Part shown: positions 21,930 to 26,732 of the stretch, in pieces
How the letters are laid out: every line of letters begins with the position of its first letter
How positions within the stretch are numbered: position 1 is the first letter of the stretch
DNA from: an uncultured Ruminococcus sp.
GTDB lineage: Bacteria > Bacillota > Clostridia > Oscillospirales > Ruminococcaceae
Length of the DNA: 26,732 bases
Assembly (NCBI GenBank): GCA_937898375.1
Contig: CALEJX010000079.1
Span: forward strand, 1 to 26,732
Direction: 5' to 3'
Position numbers and translations under genes: made by a program
Notes under the pieces: model-generated
Database searches by the model: none
Told to the model about the DNA's origin: nothing
Seen by the model: only the letters and a program-made list of their open reading frames with translations

Positions 21930-24320
21930 TTGGAACTGAAAAAAGTCTCCGTGATAGGGCTTTGTCTTGCGGCGGTGGCAGCGGTGGTAGTGCTTGCTGC
22001 GGTGATAATAAGACCGCCGAAAATATATATAAGCGAGATATGCCCCTCAAACAGCGGAACATCTAAGAAAACAGCTATGCAGGACAAAAACGGAGAACCG
22101 AGCGATTGGATAGAGATATATAATCCTACAAATAAAGATATTTCCCTTACGGGATTTTCACTTTCAAAAAACGGCGGCGCGGACCAGCCGTTGGGCGGAT
22201 ATGTTGTAAAAGCCCATGACTATATAATAGTATATTGCTCATCAGCAGGCTTTGAAAATGCTGATTTTCCTCATGTTGATTTCAGCATAGGCAAGGTCAG
22301 CGAAGCGGAGATAATGCTGAAATATGACTCGTTTCAGTGCGAGAGCATAAAATTGCCTAAGCTTAATAAGGGCGTGAGCTATTCTAAAAACGCCAAAGGG
22401 GAAATGTACGTTTCAGAGCCTACACCTCTTGTGGCAAATGCAGAGAAAACTATCGGCGATACCCCCGTGTTTTCTCAGGTGGCAGGCAGCTATGAGCAGG
22501 CTTTTGACCTTGAGATAACCGCAGGAGAGGGTCAGACAGTGTATTATACCACTGACGGCACCGACCCTGCCACGTCGGACACAAGAAAGGTCTATGAAAA
22601 TGCACTGAGAATAGACGACAGGTCAGATGATGAAAACGTCCTTTCAGCTTATGACCCCATGAAGATACAGCTTGACTATCGTGACAGCATAAGCCTGCCC
22701 GACAAAAGCGCAGTTGATAAAGGCACTGTTATAAGAGCCTGCGCAGAGGGTACAAGCGGAAAGTGCGGAAAGACCGTCACTGCTACCTATTTCGTGGGCG
22801 TTTCAAGCGCAGACCATAACGATCTGCCGATAATATCTATCACCACTGACCCAGACGGGCTTTATAACGAAAAAACGGGCATTTACTGCCTTGGTGACGT
22901 ATACAAAAAATATGACGAGGAATACCCCGACCATTATTGGAACGGTTCTATCCCTGCAAACTATAATCAGCGTGGCAGAGAGTGGGAAAAAGAATGTTAT
23001 GTGGAGTATTTTGACAGCGAGGGCAACAGCCTTATTTCTCAAGATTGCGGCGTTAGGATACAAGGCGGCTGGTCAAGGGCGGACTATCAGAAATCATTCA
23101 GACTTTATGCTCGAAACGACTACGGCAAAAGCTCTTTTGATACAGCTTTCTGGGATAACTTTAAAGATGTAAACGGCGAAGCTATCACCTCATGCAAGAC
23201 CTTTGTGCTTAGAAACGGCGGAAATGACGCCAATTATTCAAAGTTCAAGGACACGATGATACAGAATATGGTGTCAGGCAGAGAAGCTGATACTCAGCAG
23301 GGAACAGCCTGTGTTCTGTTTATTGACGGCGAATATTGGGGACTTTATACTCTTCAATCTGACTACAGCGACAGATATTTTGCAGATAGATATAACGTGG
23401 CAAAAAGCAACGTTGTCATGTATAAAAACGATGAGCTGAGCGAGGGCGAATCTGAGGACGAAAAGCTTTTCAACGATATGTATAGGTTTATCACCGAGAA
23501 CGATATGTCCGTTGATGAGAACTACCGAAAAGCCTGTGCAATGATAGATATGGATAACCTTGCGGAGTATGCCGCCACGGAAATGTATATCTACAATGAC
23601 GATTGGCCGCAGAACAACTATGCTTGTTGGCGCACAAGAACCATAGAGCAGGGCAATAGCTATGCAGACGGCAGGTGGCGCTTTGTGCTGTTCGATACAG
23701 AATCGTCATGTTGTCATTATAACGAAAAGTATGTTGATACGAATATGTTCTCATATCTGAGAAGCCAAAGCTATACAAAGTTTGGCGGAATACTTTGCAG
23801 CCTTATGGATAACGAGGAGTTCGACTTGAAGCTCACCTCTGCAATGTGTCAGCTTGGAAGCGTGAACTTCACTGCGGAACGTTTTGGAGAGTACCTTGAA
23901 TATTATAAGAGCATCTATTACGGCGAACTTGAAAACTATTTTCAACGCTTTCCAACATGGGCAAGCTTGGAAAATGCAACAAACCCTATGATAATACGCT
24001 GGCAGAATTTTATCGAGGGAAGATATGAAAAAGTGCTGGGCTATCTTGAAAGAGAGTTTGACTATTATGAGCGCAGAACAGTGAAGATATCATCGGACAG
24101 CGAACAGGGCGAAGTTGTTATAGGCGGCGTTGCGCTGGAAAACGAGTATAGCGGCATATATTTTGACGAATGTGAGATAAAATTGACCGCAAAAGGGAAA
24201 AACGGCTGGCATTTTGACCATTGGGAGGGCGTAAAAAGCGATAATACAAAATCGGAGATAATAGTTAAAGTGAATGGGGATATGAGTATCAAAGCAGTGT
24301 TTGAAAAAGATATGGTGTAA
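21930..24320 (+). CDS. Membrane-anchored CotH kinase-family protein with lamin-tail domain
   Basis: 796 residues. TTG at 21930 follows AGGAGG with seven bases between. Order of domains: an N-terminal signal anchor (about 8-28); a lamin-tail domain (about 31-160, IYISEICPSN..., DWIEIYNPTNKDISLTG); a chitobiase/hexosaminidase C-terminal-like domain (about 170-230, VYYTTDGTDP); a CotH kinase domain (about 290-620) with GVRIQGGWSRADYQKSFRLY, NDDWPQNNYACWR and RFVLFDTESS, the regions of the lysine, the catalytic residues and the metal-binding Asp; and an InlB-like divergent repeat at the C-terminus (GWHFDHWEGVKSD...). Bacterial CotH phosphorylates spore coat proteins; extracellular relatives like this one have unknown substrates. 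It is a single-gene unit. Confidence 0.9.
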   Translation: MELKKVSVIGLCLAAVAAVVVLAAVIIRPPKIYISEICPSNSGTSKKTAMQDKNGEPSDWIEIYNPTNKDISLTGFSLSKNGGADQPLGGYVVKAHDYIIVYCSSAGFENADFPHVDFSIGKVSEAEIMLKYDSFQCESIKLPKLNKGVSYSKNAKGEMYVSEPTPLVANAEKTIGDTPVFSQVAGSYEQAFDLEITAGEGQTVYYTTDGTDPATSDTRKVYENALRIDDRSDDENVLSAYDPMKIQLDYRDSISLPDKSAVDKGTVIRACAEGTSGKCGKTVTATYFVGVSSADHNDLPIISITTDPDGLYNEKTGIYCLGDVYKKYDEEYPDHYWNGSIPANYNQRGREWEKECYVEYFDSEGNSLISQDCGVRIQGGWSRADYQKSFRLYARNDYGKSSFDTAFWDNFKDVNGEAITSCKTFVLRNGGNDANYSKFKDTMIQNMVSGREADTQQGTACVLFIDGEYWGLYTLQSDYSDRYFADRYNVAKSNVVMYKNDELSEGESEDEKLFNDMYRFITENDMSVDENYRKACAMIDMDNLAEYAATEMYIYNDDWPQNNYACWRTRTIEQGNSYADGRWRFVLFDTESSCCHYNEKYVDTNMFSYLRSQSYTKFGGILCSLMDNEEFDLKLTSAMCQLGSVNFTAERFGEYLEYYKSIYYGELENYFQRFPTWASLENATNPMIIRWQNFIEGRYEKVLGYLEREFDYYERRTVKISSDSEQGEVVIGGVALENEYSGIYFDECEIKLTAKGKNGWHFDHWEGVKSDNTKSEIIVKVNGDMSIKAVFEKDMV

Positions 24321-24340
24321 AAAGCAAAAAAGTAAAAGTA

Positions 24341-24500
24341 CCACCGAGCGAAGCGAGCAATAAATCGCAGGCTCAAGCCCGACGCTAGAGGGCTTGTGGG
24401 GTCAAGGGGCAAAGCCCCTTGCGGAGTAAATTTCTTGTTCGACTTCGCTCACAAGAAATGGGCAGAGCCTCAATAGGCGTAAGCCTACAAGCGGTGCAGA
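24341..24500. repeat. GC-rich, hairpin-dense, repeat-like intergenic element
   Basis: The gap 24321-24693 (373 bases) holds no credible gene. Its first half is a chain of short hairpins: CAAGCCC/GGGCTTG (24374-24396), CAAGGGGC-aaa-GCCCCTTG (24403-24421), ATTTCTTGT/ACAAGAAAT (24430-24459), and TAGGC-gtaa-GCCTA (24474-24487). GAGCGAAG (24346-24353) can also pair with CTTCGCTC (24443-24450). Its composition is unlike the AT-rich gaps elsewhere in the window. It looks like a dispersed intergenic repeat or the remnant of a small mobile element, but a single copy cannot prove this. Confidence 0.5.
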
Positions 24501-24572
24501 GTGGTGCAAAAAGAATTACAAAGTGAAGATATTAACAAAGCGGTGTCGAAGAACAATCTCTGCACCGCTTTT
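24489..24572 (+). terminator. Candidate terminator with two alternative 5' arms
   Basis: The 3' arm CTCTGCACCGCTT (24558-24570), with TTTT at its end, can pair with the perfect 13-base arm at 24489-24501 (long loop), or through CACCGCTTT with AAAGCGGTG at 24537-24545 (17-base loop). Only one pairing is possible at a time. It may end the CotH transcript; the T-tract is short. Confidence 0.5.
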
Positions 24573-24647
24573 CTATCTCCTTATACAAACCACCCCCGCA
24601 AAGAGCAAAGCGATTTTGCGGCACAACAAACTAAAAAAACAAACAAT

Positions 24648-24684
24648 AAAAGGTCTGTCACCCAACCAAGTGACAGACCTTTTT
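24648..24684. terminator. Bidirectional terminator
   Basis: A perfect 14-bp stem, AAAAGGTCTGTCAC with GTGACAGACCTTTT, and loop CCAACCAA. T-rich tails follow on both strands. It ends the minus-strand metallophosphoesterase transcript and stops plus-strand read-through from the CotH side. Confidence 0.92.
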
Positions 24685-24693
24685 ACTATAAAC

Positions 24694-25884
24694 TTATCCT
24701 GCAAAATCAATATCCACAGCGCATATCTCAGCGTCAGTTCCTACCCTCATGAAAGTGCCGTATACGCCAACACCTGAGGTAACAATGGAGTACATATTGT
24801 CTTTTTTTATCATGCCGCATGGGTTTTCCCAGAAAAGCCCTATGGTAAGATTGCCTGGGAAAAGCTGTCCGTCATGGGTGTGTCCTGAGAAATCTATGTC
24901 TGCTCCTGCGTCAGCAGTCTCCTGAAGCTCGTCAGGCTCGTGGGAAAGCACAAATATCGGCTTCATCTTGTCAAGATCTTTCGTAAGGTCGGATATCTCC
25001 GCACGAGTGCCGTCCTCTGTGCCGGGCTTGTCAGTGTCACGCCTGCCCACAAGATAAAATTCATCGTTTATCAAAACAGACTCGTCATTGATAAGCTTTA
25101 TGCCACATTCTTTCACAAAATTGGTCATTTTCTCATTATGAAGCTGCTTGCCTCCCCAATCGAACGTAAAGCCCATTAGTATCTTTTCGTCAATATCATG
25201 ATTGCCGTAGACCGCATAAACGCCGTATTTGCTCTTTATGGACTTAAGCTGTGCCTTTATCCCCTCAGGATCGTCCATGCCGTCATAGCTGTTGTCAAAA
25301 ATATCTCCCGCTATCACAACAATGTCAGCGTCCTGCTCGTTTATTTTCTCCACCATGTTTGTGATGTGGTCTACACCGATAGCATAACCCATGTGCAGAT
25401 CAGCAACAAGCACAGCCTTTAAATGCTTGTCATTGCCGCATGACTTGTTGACAGTTACGCTGTATTCATTTACCTTGATGTTTCGTGCATTGAAAATGCC
25501 GTAAAGACAGGTCGCCACCGCACAAGCCACTACTACCGAGCCTATGGAAATAACGCTTCCACGGGAAAAAAGCGGCGTGTTTTTCAGCTTTGTATGCTTT
25601 GCGATAAGCCTTAGCAGATCGAAAAGCAACACATACAAAAGGGAGTAGAGCATAATGCCTATCCAGTATGTAGAAATTCGCCTTATGACGATAGCAACGG
25701 CGGATTTCGGAAGCAGAAAAGCTATAACAGGCGAAAGCGCCATGAAAAGATACACCACCGCAAAAGGCACTTTGAAACGCAGCCAGTTAAATCTGTGGTT
25801 GCAGTGCTTCATCCAGTAGAAAAATCGGAACATCATGTATGATGATACGCCCAGATAAAAGGGCAGAAGAAATAGAAATATCAT
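24694..25884 (-). CDS. Membrane-bound metallophosphoesterase (YkuE-like)
   Basis: 396 residues. The N-terminal 135 or so have about four transmembrane helices (about 1-22, 40-57, 73-95, 110-131). The calcineurin-like phosphoesterase domain that follows has all five metal-site motifs: DLH (Asp162, His164), GDIFD (Asp194), GNHD (227-230), SHEPD (His315) and GHTHDGQ (334-340). The enzyme should be active and hydrolyse a phosphoester near the membrane. Related Bacillus proteins act on UDP-linked or lipid substrates; the substrate here is unknown. AAGGTGG precedes the ATG. A terminator follows at once. It lies 160 bases after the ttcA-like gene on the same strand, with a repeat element between. 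Confidence 0.93.
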   Translation of the reverse strand: MIFLFLLPFYLGVSSYMMFRFFYWMKHCNHRFNWLRFKVPFAVVYLFMALSPVIAFLLPKSAVAIVIRRISTYWIGIMLYSLLYVLLFDLLRLIAKHTKLKNTPLFSRGSVISIGSVVVACAVATCLYGIFNARNIKVNEYSVTVNKSCGNDKHLKAVLVADLHMGYAIGVDHITNMVEKINEQDADIVVIAGDIFDNSYDGMDDPEGIKAQLKSIKSKYGVYAVYGNHDIDEKILMGFTFDWGGKQLHNEKMTNFVKECGIKLINDESVLINDEFYLVGRRDTDKPGTEDGTRAEISDLTKDLDKMKPIFVLSHEPDELQETADAGADIDFSGHTHDGQLFPGNLTIGLFWENPCGMIKKDNMYSIVTSGVGVYGTFMRVGTDAEICAVDIDFAG

Positions 25885-25910
25885 TATTATGCCACCTTAG
25901 TGCGTTTTAA

Positions 25911-25980
25911 GTGAGGAGTGAGGAATTAAGGTATCGCCTGCGGCGATGATTTTTTTGTAGGGGCGACCTTTGGTCGCCCG
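25911..25980. repeat. Small repeat-like element with two GC-rich hairpins
   Basis: It contains the tandem GTGAGGA GTGAGGA (25911-25924), the hairpin ATCGCC-tgc-GGCGAT (25933-25947) followed by a seven-T run, and GGGCGACC-ttt-GGTCGCCC (25961-25979). The string with GGGGCGACC...GGTCGCCC resembles intergenic repeats common in gut Firmicute genomes. On the plus strand the first hairpin plus T run could act as a terminator. It lies between the two minus-strand genes. Confidence 0.5.
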
Positions 25981-26044
25981 TGCCATATATTTATAATACA
26001 ATATAAACGTCCCACGGATTTCGCCGTCTGTTTGTGATATTTTT

Positions 26045-26732
26045 TTATTCCTCTTTAAATCTCTCCAAAAAGCTGTGTCTGCCCTCATCGTCTTTGTATG
26101 CAATGACCTGATTGAGCATAACATTCTCCACACTCTTGAAAATATTGTATTCTACCTGCGGATTAACAAGCTTTAGCTTTGCAATGAGCAGTTTTATCTC
26201 CATGCGCTTTGATACTGTTCTGCTGTCAGGTGCGCAGGTGGTGCAGGTGTCAGTGAACTTGCAGGCGCACTGTATGAAACGCAGTCCGTTGTAGTCACGC
26301 CAGCGCTTGATATCGTCCTCTCTTACCATATAGAGCGGTCTTATAAGCTGCATACCCTCAAAATTCGTGCTGTTGAGCTTCGGCATCATGGTCTGTATCT
26401 GTCCTCCATATAGCATTGACATTAGTATAGTCTCAATAACATCATCATAGTGATGACCAAGCGCAATCTTGTTGCAGCCAAGCTCCTGCGCCTTGCTGTA
26501 TAAGTGTCCACGTCTCATTCTTGCGCACAGATAGCAAGGGTTTTTCTCCACATTGTATACAGAGTCGAAAATGTCCGACTCGAACACTGTTATGGGTATT
26601 CCAAGCCGCTTTGCGTTGCGCTCTATTATCTCACGGTTTGCAGGGCTGTAGCCCGGATCCATAACAAGATATTTTACCTCGAAAGGGAACTTGCTGTGGC
26701 GGTGAAGCATTTGTATGAGTTTCGCCATGAGC
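26045..26732 (-). CDS. TtcA-family tRNA 2-thiocytidine biosynthesis protein, N-terminus outside the window
   Basis: A PP-loop ATPase family protein that adds sulfur to a tRNA base (C32 in known TtcA). About 229 residues are visible. The frame stays open to the window edge (Leu codon before MAKLIQ), and the diagnostic SGGKDS PP-loop would lie beyond it, so MAKLIQ is not the true start. Visible features: PCYLCARMRRGHLY, with the CxxC that in TtcA binds an iron-sulfur cluster; ALGHHYDDVIET, the conserved catalytic segment; and a Cys-rich stretch CACKFTDTCTTC near residue 155. The C-terminus ends FLERFKEE. TtcA-family relatives with other substrates exist, so the exact modification is not certain. 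Confidence 0.88.
   Translation of the reverse strand, partial: LMAKLIQMLHRHSKFPFEVKYLVMDPGYSPANREIIERNAKRLGIPITVFESDIFDSVYNVEKNPCYLCARMRRGHLYSKAQELGCNKIALGHHYDDVIETILMSMLYGGQIQTMMPKLNSTNFEGMQLIRPLYMVREDDIKRWRDYNGLRFIQCACKFTDTCTTCAPDSRTVSKRMEIKLLIAKLKLVNPQVEYNIFKSVENVMLNQVIAYKDDEGRHSFLERFKEE

Noticed and set aside
24501..24777. Two 83-84-codon plus-strand frames in the repeat region and terminator
   Set aside because: They run through terminator hairpins and into the convergent metallophosphoesterase gene; products are low complexity and lack start signals.
1..26732. CRISPR array, insertion sequence, prophage or integron
   Set aside because: No regularly spaced repeats, transposase, integrase or phage gene was found on either strand. 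The tRNA genes at the left edge show no attachment-site duplication within the window.

Overview
The window looks like chromosomal DNA of a low-to-mid GC Bacillota, most like a Ruminococcus-type member of the Oscillospirales. This is inferred from textbook sigma-A promoters with 17-bp spacing, strong Shine-Dalgarno sites with several TTG/GTG starts, a CIRCE operator, a BglG-type antiterminator leader, a eukaryote-like short prolyl-tRNA synthetase and the general protein flavour. I see no rRNA, CRISPR array, transposase, integrase or phage gene. Most of the window is core housekeeping and carbohydrate-uptake chromosome, with two short repeat-like intergenic patches near the right end.

Left part (1-6.5 kb): a minus-strand tRNA operon (Met-CAT, Glu-TTC, the latter cut by the window edge) is transcribed from a perfect TTGACA-N17-TATAAT promoter. 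Divergent to it lies a plus-strand ppk1-corA operon (polyphosphate kinase and a CorA-type metal transporter, overlapping by 4 bases), ended by a terminator. A new promoter then drives a small one-pass membrane protein and proS. A convergent CPBP intramembrane protease gene follows on the minus strand.

Middle (6.6-14.2 kb): htpG (Hsp90) has a perfect CIRCE operator at its promoter, so HrcA control is expected. Next is a complete sugar phosphotransferase operon, glcT-ptsG-ptsH-ptsI. Its leader carries a ribonucleic antiterminator (RAT) that overlaps a terminator, so the antiterminator protein controls its own operon. HPr has His15, but Lys at position 46 instead of the regulatory serine. The ptsH-ptsI gap holds two mutually exclusive hairpins, and a 15-bp perfect inverted repeat brackets ptsI.

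Right-middle (14.2-18.7 kb): an ECF sigma factor, a membrane anti-sigma factor and a YfbK-type von Willebrand A lipoprotein form one operon. It is followed by a stand-alone LytTR regulator overlapping a LiaF-like membrane protein gene. Both look like cell-envelope sensing or regulatory modules.

Right end (18.7-26.7 kb): a minus-strand ABC importer of the TrpXYZ-like type encodes a lipoprotein binding protein, a permease split by a frameshift, and an ATPase. Between binding protein and permease, an internal promoter overlaps a terminator hairpin. On the plus strand a consensus promoter drives a large membrane-anchored CotH-kinase/lamin-tail protein. A 370-base structured, repeat-like intergenic stretch follows, then a membrane-bound metallophosphoesterase (minus), a second small repeat element, and a TtcA-family tRNA thiolation enzyme cut off by the window end.
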